Shown piece by piece: positions 1-6,843 of a DNA stretch of 11,990 nt; position 1 is the stretch's first letter; every line of letters starts with the position of its first letter. The notes beneath the pieces are model-generated. The model was not told where the DNA came from. It ran no database searches and saw only the letters and a list, made by a program, of their open reading frames with translations. The stretch comes from Paracoccaceae bacterium (GTDB taxonomy: Bacteria; Pseudomonadota; Alphaproteobacteria; Rhodobacterales; Rhodobacteraceae). The DNA is taken from the NCBI GenBank assembly GCA_003512825.1, contig DOOI01000160.1, positions 2,128 to 14,117 on the forward strand, given 5' to 3'. Both the position numbers and the translations under genes were made by a program.

Positions 1-17
1 CCCCCCCCCCCCCCCCC
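1..17. repeat. 17-base C homopolymer at the window edge
   Basis: The window opens with 17 consecutive C (17 G on the coding strand of the permease). In frame it would give five or six glycines directly after a permease helix, which is unlike the family. Poly-G read tails from two-colour sequencing chemistry at a contig end are the simplest explanation; a genuine slippage tract is the alternative. Confidence 0.8.
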
Positions 18-239
18 GCCACGACGGGCCGGAAGCGAGAGAAAGGCAATCGGCAACACGAACGCCATCATCGCCGCAAAATATTGCTGAGGATAAAACC
101 CCATGCCAAAATAGCGGTTGATGGACAGCGCCCAGCCGATAGCCGTCAGCGTCATCAACGCTGCCAGCGTGTCGGACAGGGGTCGCCAATATCGTGCGGG
201 CAGGCTCATCGTCGCTGCCCCGCCGGATCCGATCACCAT
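1..239 (-). CDS. TRAP transporter fused permease (TAXI type), N-terminal fragment, cut by window edge
   Basis: This is the beginning of the membrane component that works with the TAXI binding protein encoded just upstream; such fused permeases carry both the small and large TRAP membrane domains and drive sodium-coupled uptake of organic acids. About 79 residues are visible. They include a hydrophobic stretch around residues 22-37 and a second one around residues 57-70 (AAMMAFVLPIAFLSL), matching the first two helices of the family. I chose the ATG at 239 because a GAGG ribosome binding site overlaps the TGA stop of the binding protein; an internal ATG at 209 is the alternative. The gap to the binding protein is 10 nt, so the two are almost certainly co-transcribed. 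After LPARRG the reading becomes poly-glycine because of the 17-C run at the window edge, which is probably not real coding sequence. The family call rests on few residues and on the neighbour. Confidence 0.7.
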   Translation of the reverse strand, partial: MVIGSGGAATMSLPARYWRPLSDTLAALMTLTAIGWALSINRYFGMGFYPQQYFAAMMAFVLPIAFLSLPARRGGGGGG

Positions 240-249
240 GATCCCAGCC

Positions 250-1203
250 TCACTTCAGGCCGATTTCTTCGAAGAACCGAAGCGCACCGGGGTGATAGGC
301 CACATTGCCGGGATCGCCCCGCATCTCTGCGGGCTTGAACGCTTTCATCGGTGGAAAGGTTTCGCCCATTGCCGCCGATTGCTCATACATGGCCTTGGTC
401 ATTTGATAGACCACGTCGTCTGACACCCCCGCATGGGTGAACACCACTTGCGGAAAGGCAATGTAAATCGTGTCTTCCAAGACGCCCGGCATCGAACCTG
501 CGGGCAGTTTCTTGAAATACGCCGTCGGCCAATGCGATTTCGCGGCGGCCAATGCGGCATCGCTGCTATCGTCCACGCCCAGCGCTCGCAGACCACCAAC
601 AGCCGCATCCGCCTCACGCACTTTGCCCGCGCCATGCGCGAAAATGAAACCCACGGCATCGCCCGCAATAAACGCATCCGCGCCCGCGACAACCGAGGCA
701 ACATTCACCGGAACCACATCCGCACGCGTCATGCCTGCCGTCGAATAGAACGCGTCAAGCTGGGGCAGAATGGTGTTTTGTGCAGTATAGCCATCGGTCA
801 TTGGCTTTCCCCGAAGGTCCGCCACGCTCATGATGTCACTGTCTTTGCGAACAAAAATGGCCTCAACGAGCGGCTGAAGAAATGCCACAACACGCAGGTT
901 CTCGTTCACATTTCCAGTCCACCACGCGTCCCCCGTCAGCGCGTAGCTCACCTCTTGGAAATTGGCGACGCCAAATTCGATACCGCCCGAGTTCAGGAAC
1001 GGAATGAATTGGTTGGGGCTGGTGGCGGGGGTGATCGTTGTATTCAGCCCGCCCGCGTTGGCCGCATTGGCCACCGCAGTACCGATATTGTGGAACAGCG
1101 AACCGGGGTTCGAGGTCGCAATTCCAACACTCTGCGCCGAGGCAATTGAGCCCCAGGCGACCAGGCTCGCGGCCACAGCCATCGAGGTGACAAATCGTTT
1201 CAT
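250..1203 (-). CDS. TAXI family TRAP transporter solute-binding protein
   Basis: This is the periplasmic substrate-binding component of a TRAP transporter of the TAXI class; it captures a small organic anion and passes it to the fused permease encoded downstream. The 317-residue length fits the family. The start at 1203 is preferred over the longer 1224 start because GGAGG lies 7 nt upstream and the protein then begins with a proper signal peptide: MKR, a hydrophobic core, and a likely cleavage after ASA at residue 23. The mature part opens with GIATSNPGSLFHNIGTAVANAAN, the TAXI-type N-terminal glycine/serine ligand region. The later stretch VADLRGKPMTDGY is the usual conserved loop of this fold. 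The ligand cannot be read from the sequence. The gene diverges from the ThDP enzyme at 1340 with 136 nt between them, so shared regulation is plausible. Confidence 0.92.
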   Translation of the reverse strand: MKRFVTSMAVAASLVAWGSIASAQSVGIATSNPGSLFHNIGTAVANAANAGGLNTTITPATSPNQFIPFLNSGGIEFGVANFQEVSYALTGDAWWTGNVNENLRVVAFLQPLVEAIFVRKDSDIMSVADLRGKPMTDGYTAQNTILPQLDAFYSTAGMTRADVVPVNVASVVAGADAFIAGDAVGFIFAHGAGKVREADAAVGGLRALGVDDSSDAALAAAKSHWPTAYFKKLPAGSMPGVLEDTIYIAFPQVVFTHAGVSDDVVYQMTKAMYEQSAAMGETFPPMKAFKPAEMRGDPGNVAYHPGALRFFEEIGLK

Positions 1204-1246
1204 CTTTAGTCCTCCCTTGATCAACGCCCTCGTTGGGGCGATTCAT

Positions 1247-1265
1247 AATCTCATTAAGTGAGATT
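1247..1265. promoter_or_regulatory. Candidate operator: perfect 7-5-7 inverted repeat between divergent genes
   Basis: AATCTCA and TGAGATT are exact reverse complements separated by TTAAG. The site sits midway in the 136-nt region between the TAXI binding protein and the ThDP enzyme, 43 nt from the first and 74 nt from the second start codon. Size and symmetry fit a dimeric repressor or activator (for example of the GntR or IclR kind), but no regulator gene is adjacent inside the window. I infer the function from symmetry and position only. Confidence 0.45.
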
Positions 1266-1339
1266 TTGAGTCACATTGGGCTTGCCAAAGATGAATTTCA
1301 AGAACATTTTCAAACGAGCAAGAACGGGAAAGCTGATCA

Positions 1340-3082
1340 ATGAGCACGCAAGACCGGCACGACACACCAAAGCTTGAGCCTCAAACCGGCGCCGAAGCGC
1401 TGCTGATGGCGCTGAAATCCAATGGCATCGAGTATCTCTTTGCCAATGCCGGCACGGATTTCCCCCCGATCATCGAAGCGCTGTGCCGCTTGCCTGCGGA
1501 AGCCGCGCCAATCCCTGTAACCACCCCCCATGAAACCGCCGCCGTCGCTATGGCGCATGGCCATTACCTCGTCTCGGGCAAGCCGCAGTCTGTCATGGTG
1601 CACGTGAATGTCGGGCTGGCGAATGCAGTCATGGGGGTGCTTAACGCCGCCTCCGACAATGTGCCGATGGTGGTGATGTCGGGCCGCACGCCCCTTACTG
1701 AGACAGGGCGCGCCGGGCGTCGCATGACGCCAATCCAATATGGGCAAGAAATGTTCGATCAGACTTCGCTGCTGCGCGAAGCGGTCAAGTTCGACTACGA
1801 AATGCGCTATCCCGAGCAAGCGGGTGCCATGGTCTCACGGGCAACGGCCATCGCCATGTCCGACCCACGTGGCCCGACCTACCTCAGCCTGCCGCGCGAG
1901 CCCTTGGGCGACCAAATTCCCATAGATAGTCCCGCGGATCTGACCCCACGCCAAAGCGCCGAACGCGCCGCCCCCTCCGCGCATGCAATATCGCAAGCAG
2001 TAGCACTTTTGGCGCAGGCCCAGCGCCCGATGGTCATTTGCCAAAGGGGCGACCCCGAAGGCCGCGTTGCCGCAGCCCTGAGCGAATTGGGCAAAACCCA
2101 TGGCATAGGCACCGTCGAACCCTTTGTGGTGCGGAATGTTCTCGCGCATGATGATCCTGCCGCCCTTGGGTTCAATCCCTCCCTGATCCGCGACGCCGAT
2201 GCGCTTCTTATTGTCGACAGCGGCGTGCCTTGGATCGAAGCCACCCACGCCCCCGCACCCGACATTCCCCTGATCCACATCGGGTCTGACCCCCTCTTCA
2301 CACGCATGCCGATGCGGGGCTACCGCTCATCGCTTTCCATCGCCGCCGATCCCGCCCTTACGCTAAGCGCCCTAAGCGCGGCCCTGAGCACAGGTTTGAA
2401 TGCGGCCCCATCCACGGCCGGCATCGCCACCCGCAAGGCCGAACTGGCCAGCAAAGCCGCCGCCCGCAGCATGGCACGCCAGCGCAGCATCGACACAGCC
2501 GCCCAGCAAGACCCGATGGGTGCCGAATACCTCAGCCACTGCCTCTCCGAGATCATGGATGAGGACGCGGTAATTTTCAGTGAACTGGGTCTGGTCCCAG
2601 CCGCGATGCGCCTCAAAGGGCCAAACCGCCTCTTTTCGAACCCGCATTCCGGCGGCTTGGGCTGGGCGCTGCCCGCAGCGCTCGGCGCACAATTGGCCCG
2701 ACCCGGCAAACTGACCATCGCAGCAATGGGCGATGGGTCTTACATCTTCGCCAATCCCGTGGCCTGCCATCAGATTGCCGAAGCGCTGGCGCTTCCCATT
2801 CTGATCATCATCAAAAACAATGCGATGTGGAACGCCGTCCGTCGCTCGGTGGTCAATGCCTATCCGGGTGGCAGCGCGGCACACGCCAATCGCATGCCCC
2901 TCACCTCACTCGAACCACTCCCCGATTTTGCCGCCATCGCTTCGGCCAGCCGCGCCTTCGCAGAACGCGTCGAAACCCCTGCCGCCTTGCCCCAAGCACT
3001 GGCGCGCGCCTGCGCTGCAATCAAAACCGAAGGGCGGTCTGCCCTTCTTGATGTCCGCGTCGCGCCCTCAGATCACCACTAA
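1340..3082 (+). CDS. Thiamine-diphosphate-dependent enzyme, acetolactate-synthase-like (substrate unknown)
   Basis: This 580-residue protein has the three-domain layout of the acetolactate synthase / benzoylformate decarboxylase superfamily: an N-terminal pyrimidine-binding domain (about 15-185), a central domain (about 205-345) and a C-terminal diphosphate-binding domain (about 390-570). Glu65 in PHETAAVAMAHG is the conserved glutamate that activates ThDP. G464-D465-G466 through N493-N494 form the GDG...NN metal-diphosphate motif. The segments HVNVGLANAVMGVLNAASDN and SGRTP/TETG resemble the widespread 'thiamine pyrophosphate-requiring protein' group of unknown reaction rather than biosynthetic IlvB; no small regulatory subunit gene follows. 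It probably decarboxylates or ligates a 2-oxo acid in the cytoplasm. The divergent TAXI transporter suggests that the substrate is imported. The ribosome binding site is weak (GGGA about 12 nt before the ATG). The exact substrate and any FAD dependence are unknown. Confidence 0.88.
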   Translation: MSTQDRHDTPKLEPQTGAEALLMALKSNGIEYLFANAGTDFPPIIEALCRLPAEAAPIPVTTPHETAAVAMAHGHYLVSGKPQSVMVHVNVGLANAVMGVLNAASDNVPMVVMSGRTPLTETGRAGRRMTPIQYGQEMFDQTSLLREAVKFDYEMRYPEQAGAMVSRATAIAMSDPRGPTYLSLPREPLGDQIPIDSPADLTPRQSAERAAPSAHAISQAVALLAQAQRPMVICQRGDPEGRVAAALSELGKTHGIGTVEPFVVRNVLAHDDPAALGFNPSLIRDADALLIVDSGVPWIEATHAPAPDIPLIHIGSDPLFTRMPMRGYRSSLSIAADPALTLSALSAALSTGLNAAPSTAGIATRKAELASKAAARSMARQRSIDTAAQQDPMGAEYLSHCLSEIMDEDAVIFSELGLVPAAMRLKGPNRLFSNPHSGGLGWALPAALGAQLARPGKLTIAAMGDGSYIFANPVACHQIAEALALPILIIIKNNAMWNAVRRSVVNAYPGGSAAHANRMPLTSLEPLPDFAAIASASRAFAERVETPAALPQALARACAAIKTEGRSALLDVRVAPSDHH

Positions 3083-3112
3083 GTGCCCCCTCACCCAAAG
3101 CGTCTCAGCGCC

Positions 3113-3772
3113 TCAGGCCAAGGGGTTCTTATAATAATCCTGCAAATGGATGTATTCGTCGCTCAAGCGCTCGCGCAGCGCATCAATGGTCGCAGGCGCA
3201 AGATCACTCAGCTTCAACGGGTGCTCCGTGCTGTTAAACCGCGGCACGCGCACCTCTCGCCCCGCCCTTGCGCTCAAATCAGCACCGAGTTGGCCAAGAT
3301 TCTCCGTCTTGTAAACCGTATCAAACCGCAGCGGCAGCGGCCCAATAAATAAATGTGACGGCAAGGCGTGGTGTTTGATTGTCGATGACAACTCCATATA
3401 GGCCAACAGATTCTGAAAGAAAAAGTCGGGGTCCGGGTCCATCGGCAGCGCGGTTTGCTCGCGCATCTTCGGGCTGTGGTATAGCTCCTTCAGCTCCTCC
3501 ACGCGATTTGAATACACGCCCAGCAGCCGCTTCAACGGATCGCGCACCACCGCAAAACGCCACCATGTGCCATCTGAATATGGCTCCCATCGATGCGGGC
3601 GAAACCGCGTGGTCTGATAATGCGCGTGCACGCAATATGGATCAGCGGCAATCTCCTCTGCCGTAATCGGCGCTTCGGGATCGATGCTGGCAAGGGCCGC
3701 TTTCACCGAAGTGCAGGCCGCCTTTGGGATGGGCATATAGACAATCCGCAGGTCGGGCAGGGCAACGCTCAT
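3113..3772 (-). CDS. Sulfotransferase family 2 domain protein
   Basis: This 219-residue cytoplasmic protein looks like a PAPS-dependent carbohydrate-type sulfotransferase (Sulfotransfer_2 group). Residues 12-24 (YMPIPKAACTSVK) form the 5'-phosphosulfate-binding loop, with Lys17 and Thr21-Ser22 in the expected places. Residues 73-89 (FAVVRDPLKRLLGVYSN) form the 3'-phosphate-binding segment with Arg77. The serine usually found eight residues after that arginine is Gly85 here; Ser88 lies nearby. The length is normal and nothing seems cut. No signal peptide or membrane helix is visible. The ATG at 3772 has no good ribosome binding site, and another ATG 16 nt upstream is out of frame, so translation may be weak or leaderless. 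It lies tail-to-tail with the ThDP enzyme (30 nt apart) and 136 nt downstream of the deaminase. The acceptor could be a polysaccharide, lipid or small metabolite; the sequence does not say. Confidence 0.8.
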   Translation of the reverse strand: MSVALPDLRIVYMPIPKAACTSVKAALASIDPEAPITAEEIAADPYCVHAHYQTTRFRPHRWEPYSDGTWWRFAVVRDPLKRLLGVYSNRVEELKELYHSPKMREQTALPMDPDPDFFFQNLLAYMELSSTIKHHALPSHLFIGPLPLRFDTVYKTENLGQLGADLSARAGREVRVPRFNSTEHPLKLSDLAPATIDALRERLSDEYIHLQDYYKNPLA

Positions 3773-3794
3773 TCGCAGTAAGGCTCATTCGTAA

Positions 3795-3855
3795 CAAGGA
3801 GGGCAGCAGTAGATCACCCTCAGTTTCTTGACCGCTCAACCCTACTGCCCTCTTG
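3795..3855. repeat. Inverted repeat able to form two competing hairpins
   Basis: The left arm 3795-3812 (CAAGGAGGGCAGCAGTAG) pairs with the right arm 3842-3855 (CTACTGCCCTCTTG) with small bulges across a loop of about 29 nt. The left GAGGG can also pair with CCCTC at 3817-3821. The element lies between the deaminase and the sulfotransferase and could act as a weak terminator or processing site on the minus strand. No U-run follows on that strand, so a standard intrinsic terminator is not supported. Confidence 0.4.
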
Positions 3856-3908
3856 CTTTGTTTCCAACCCGGAAACCGCCGATGCGCCACCAAAGCGCAA
3901 ATGCGCTG

Positions 3909-5267
3909 TTACTGCGCCAAACGGAGTGCCAATCGGTTCTGCGCTTCAATCACGCTCGGCAGATCAATTGTCACCACCTGCCCCGCAGCCACCACAGGCC
4001 GTCCCTCGACAAAGAGGTCACGCACCCGCACAGGCCCCGCAAGCAGCAGCGCCGCCGGGTCCCAGCTTCCCGCGCTCTCAATCCCTGTGACATCCCACAG
4101 CGCAATGTCCGCGCGTTTGCCCACGGCAATGCGCCCGCAGTCTGAGCGCCCCAGCACATCCGCCCCACCGCGCGTTGCAATCTCCAGCGCCTCGCGCGCA
4201 CTCATTGCATCCGCGCCACGCGCCACCCGCTGCAAAAGCATCGCCTGCCGCGCTTCCAGCACCATATTTCCCGCATCATTGGAAGCCGAGCCATCCACCC
4301 CCAGCCCCACGTTCACACCAGCGTCTCGCATCGCCCGCACAGGCGCTATCCCCGATCCCAAACGACAATTTGAACATGGGCAATGCGCCACCCCCGTCTG
4401 ACTTCCCGCAAACAATGCGATTTCCGCCGAGTCTAACTTGACACAATGCGCGTGCCAGACATCCGCCCCCGTCCACCCCAATTCTTCGGCATATTGCCCG
4501 GGACGACAGCCGAACATCTCCAGACTATAAGCAATATCCTCGTCATTTTCTGCCAAATGGGTGTGCAGCATCACACCCTTGTCACGCGCCAAAAGCGCCG
4601 CATCCCGCATCAACTCCCGGCTCACCGAGAAAGGCGAACATGGCGCCAATCCCACTCGGCACATCGCACCTTCGCTTGCATCATGAAACCGATCCACCAA
4701 CCGGATCATATCCCTCAGAATATCATCCTCTCGCTCGACCAACCCATCCGGCGGCAAGCCGCCCGCGCTTTCCCCAATCGACATCGCCCCGCGCGTGGGA
4801 TGAAAACGCAATCCAATTTCCGCCGCCGCATGAATGGTGTCGTCCAGCCGCGCCCCATTAGGGAACAGGTAGAGGTGATCCGATGTCAGCGTGCAGCCCG
4901 AAAGAGCCAATTCCGCCAATCCCGTCAGCGTTGATACTCGCATTTCTTCTGGGCCAAAACGCGCCCAAATCGGGTAAAGCGTCTTCAGCCAACCAAAAAG
5001 CAACGCATCCTGCCCCCCCGGCACGGCACGGGTCAGGCTTTGGTAAAGATGGTGATGAGTGTTCACCAAACCGGGCGTCACCACACAGCCCTTGGCCCAC
5101 ACCACCTCGGCATGGGGCGCGACAATTCCCTGCCCCACCGCCGCAATCACCCCATCCCGCAGCAGCACATCTGCGCCGCGCAACTCTCGGCGCGCATCAT
5201 CCATCGTCAGCACGTAATCTGCCTGACGGATCAATATCTCATTCTGGGCTTGGGCTTTTGTCAGCAT
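3909..5267 (-). CDS. 8-oxoguanine deaminase family amidohydrolase
   Basis: This 452-residue cytoplasmic enzyme belongs to the metal-dependent amidohydrolases of the cytosine/guanine deaminase type (COG0402). The stretches LTRAVPGGQDALLFGWL, SDHLYLFPNG, HPTRGAMS and GGLPPD resemble 8-oxoguanine deaminases, which convert 8-oxoguanine to urate. Visible active-site elements are H71-x-H73 (metal), H235-T-H237-LAE with Glu240 (metal/catalysis), H272 and H274 (HAHC), and Asp325 in VDGSASND. Where relatives usually have SSNMRLGSG this protein has CSNCRLGSG (Cys298 and Cys301). I chose the ATG at 5267 because AGGAGG lies 6 nt upstream; the longer 5309 start would add a basic 14-residue tail with no support. 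It lies 93 nt downstream of the phosphatase in the same direction and may share its transcript. Another purine or triazine-like substrate is possible. Confidence 0.85.
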   Translation of the reverse strand: MLTKAQAQNEILIRQADYVLTMDDARRELRGADVLLRDGVIAAVGQGIVAPHAEVVWAKGCVVTPGLVNTHHHLYQSLTRAVPGGQDALLFGWLKTLYPIWARFGPEEMRVSTLTGLAELALSGCTLTSDHLYLFPNGARLDDTIHAAAEIGLRFHPTRGAMSIGESAGGLPPDGLVEREDDILRDMIRLVDRFHDASEGAMCRVGLAPCSPFSVSRELMRDAALLARDKGVMLHTHLAENDEDIAYSLEMFGCRPGQYAEELGWTGADVWHAHCVKLDSAEIALFAGSQTGVAHCPCSNCRLGSGIAPVRAMRDAGVNVGLGVDGSASNDAGNMVLEARQAMLLQRVARGADAMSAREALEIATRGGADVLGRSDCGRIAVGKRADIALWDVTGIESAGSWDPAALLLAGPVRVRDLFVEGRPVVAAGQVVTIDLPSVIEAQNRLALRLAQ

Positions 5268-5360
5268 CGGGCGCCTCCTTTTCAGGTCACGCCCCCTCAT
5301 CTGGCTCACCGCGCGCCGGAAAGGGGCAAGAGGCGCGTGGTCAAAGCCTAGCGCGCGCGC

Positions 5361-6182
5361 CTATGCGGAGCAATCACGCAAAATCGCCAAGGCCTCTGCA
5401 TGCACCGCCGCATTCGCAGCCGCTAATATCCGCCCGCCCTCATGGGCCGGGCCGCCTTGCCAATCGGTGACGATGCCGCCCGCCGCCTCAATCAACGCAA
5501 TCGGCGCCTGCACATCGTAATTCGACAAACCCGCCTCAATCACCAAATCAATCTGCCCCGCAGCAACCAAAGCATAGGCGTAGCAATCCATCCCATAGCG
5601 GACGAGGCGGCACGCCCCTGCCACTGCATGAAACGCAGCCGCTTCGGCAGCTGTCCCGACTTCCGGGAAGGTGCTGAACACAATCGCCTCTGCCAAGGGG
5701 CGCGCCTTGCGCGTCGTCAACGGCGCCGCTCCAAGTGGGCCGCGCATCTCGGCCCGGCCCGCCGCTCCCCAAAAACGCTCTCCAATATAGGGCTGGTCAA
5801 TCATCCCAAGGATCGGTCCGCCTGCGTCGGCCACGGCAATCAACACACCCCATGTCGGCGTCCCCGCAAGGAACCCCCGCGTGCCATCAATCGGGTCAAG
5901 TACCCAAGTCAGCCCACTGGTGCCCGCGGTCGCGCCATATTCTTCACCGATAACCGCATCATCGGGCCGCATCTTGGCCAAAACGGCGCGCATGGCGCGC
6001 TCTGCTGCGCGGTCACCTTCGGTCACCGGGTCAAATGCACCCTTCCCCGTCAGCTCGGCCTTGTTTTCCGCCCCCAAATCCATGCGCCGGAAAAAGGGAA
6101 GGACCGCCACGCGCGCGGCATCTGCCATGGCGTGTGCGGTCCTTTTGAGGTCCGTGACTGATTCCTCGTTGATCTGAGCCAT
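5361..6182 (-). CDS. hisN: Inositol-monophosphatase family phosphatase, probable histidinol-phosphatase
   Basis: This 273-residue magnesium-dependent phosphatase has the complete IMPase signature: G79-E80-E81, D96-P-I-D99-G-T (metal ligands) and Asp223 in YDVQAPIALIEAAGG. The stretch WVLDPIDGTRGFLAGTPTWGVLIAV and the following GMIDQPYIGERFWG resemble HisN-type histidinol-phosphate phosphatases, which do the penultimate step of histidine synthesis in many alphaproteobacteria; a role on inositol phosphate or 3'-phosphoadenosine phosphate is the alternative. The latter would be notable given the sulfotransferase nearby, but the motif details favour HisN. I chose the ATG at 6182 (GAAGG upstream); the extension to 6266 would overlap the regulator gene. 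It follows the Cro/CI regulator by 80 nt on the same strand. No other histidine genes are in the window. Confidence 0.82.
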   Translation of the reverse strand: MAQINEESVTDLKRTAHAMADAARVAVLPFFRRMDLGAENKAELTGKGAFDPVTEGDRAAERAMRAVLAKMRPDDAVIGEEYGATAGTSGLTWVLDPIDGTRGFLAGTPTWGVLIAVADAGGPILGMIDQPYIGERFWGAAGRAEMRGPLGAAPLTTRKARPLAEAIVFSTFPEVGTAAEAAAFHAVAGACRLVRYGMDCYAYALVAAGQIDLVIEAGLSNYDVQAPIALIEAAGGIVTDWQGGPAHEGGRILAAANAAVHAEALAILRDCSA

Positions 6183-6262
6183 TCCGCTTGCCTTCCCTAT
6201 ATCCGCAGGGATCAGCACCCCCCGTTGGTCTTCGGGAGGCCTAGCGCAGGGCTCAGCCCTTC

Positions 6263-6625
6263 TCAAGCCACGTCAGAAAGGACGCGTGCCAATTCAAACA
6301 AACGACGGCGCTGGTTTTCCGGGATCGCATAATAGGACCGCACCAGATCAAGCGCTTCTTTATCGCCCATAAGATCCGCAGGCACCTTGTCCGACGTCGG
6401 AGCAGCGGCATCGAGCCCTTCAAAGAAGAAGCTTACCGGAACCTCAAGAGCGTCAGAGATATCCCAAAGCCGCGAGGCGCTGACGCGGTTCGCACCAGTC
6501 TCGTATTTCTGGATCTGCTGGAACTTGATGCCAACACGCTCCGCCAATTGTTGCTGGGTCATGCCGATCAGCCAACGACGGTGGCGGATACGCTTGCCCA
6601 CGTGTACGTCCACGGGATGTGTCAT
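6263..6625 (-). CDS. Cro/CI (XRE) family transcriptional regulator
   Basis: This 120-residue DNA-binding protein has an HTH_3 domain at about residues 10-65, with the helix-turn-helix at 23-44 (TQQQLAERVGIKFQQIQKYETG). A family-typical tail follows (FFFEGLD, then EALDLVRSYYAIPENQRRRLFELARVL), probably used for dimerisation. Short regulators of this build are common in alphaproteobacteria and are usually conserved, chromosomally encoded and not phage-linked. The start at 6625 is supported by GGAG 8 nt upstream. The upstream region holds two inverted repeats (6711-6724 and 6730-6762) that could be its own operators. It is the first gene of a possible unit with the phosphatase and the deaminase. 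The regulon cannot be inferred. Confidence 0.9.
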   Translation of the reverse strand: MTHPVDVHVGKRIRHRRWLIGMTQQQLAERVGIKFQQIQKYETGANRVSASRLWDISDALEVPVSFFFEGLDAAAPTSDKVPADLMGDKEALDLVRSYYAIPENQRRRLFELARVLSDVA

Positions 6626-6710
6626 AGGATGCTCCTTTGATCGCCTTAGCCAGCGGCATGATAGCCTTGACCCCGCCCGACCACATCTTGGCCGAGAAAG
6701 ATTACTATTT

Positions 6711-6762
6711 CGCTAGCTTTAGCGCAGGGATTGGGGGTCTCGCAATCAAATTACACCCCAAT
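6711..6762 (-). promoter_or_regulatory. Candidate promoter/operator region of the Cro/CI regulator
   Basis: On the minus strand TTGCGA (6745-6740) and CTAAAG (6722-6717) are spaced by 17 nt, a modest sigma-70-like pair. The -10 is covered by the inverted repeat CGCTA-GCTT-TAGCG (6711-6724), and the -35 lies inside a second repeat, ATTGGGG (6730-6736) with CCCCAAT (6756-6762). This layout fits autorepression, but it is inferred from symmetry only. Confidence 0.3.
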
Positions 6763-6843
6763 TAGGCTATACTATCCCTTTGAGACACACTTATAGCGTG
6801 TTGACGCTTGGTCAATCCCTTTGTTCCCCCGGCTATCTTTTTG

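Noticed and set aside
433..1149. Plus-strand open frame (238 codons) opposite the TAXI binding protein
   Set aside because: It is the antisense shadow of a clear signal-peptide-bearing TAXI protein; it is Arg/His-rich without a domain.
3083..3112. Spacer between the convergent ThDP enzyme and sulfotransferase, considered as a bidirectional terminator
   Set aside because: Only weak, broken complementarity (CCCC/GGGG at distance) and no clear T-runs were found.
6248..6260. AGGGCT-C-AGCCCT palindrome just after the regulator stop, considered as a terminator
   Set aside because: The loop would be too small for the full stem and no T-run follows on the minus strand, so termination is not supported.
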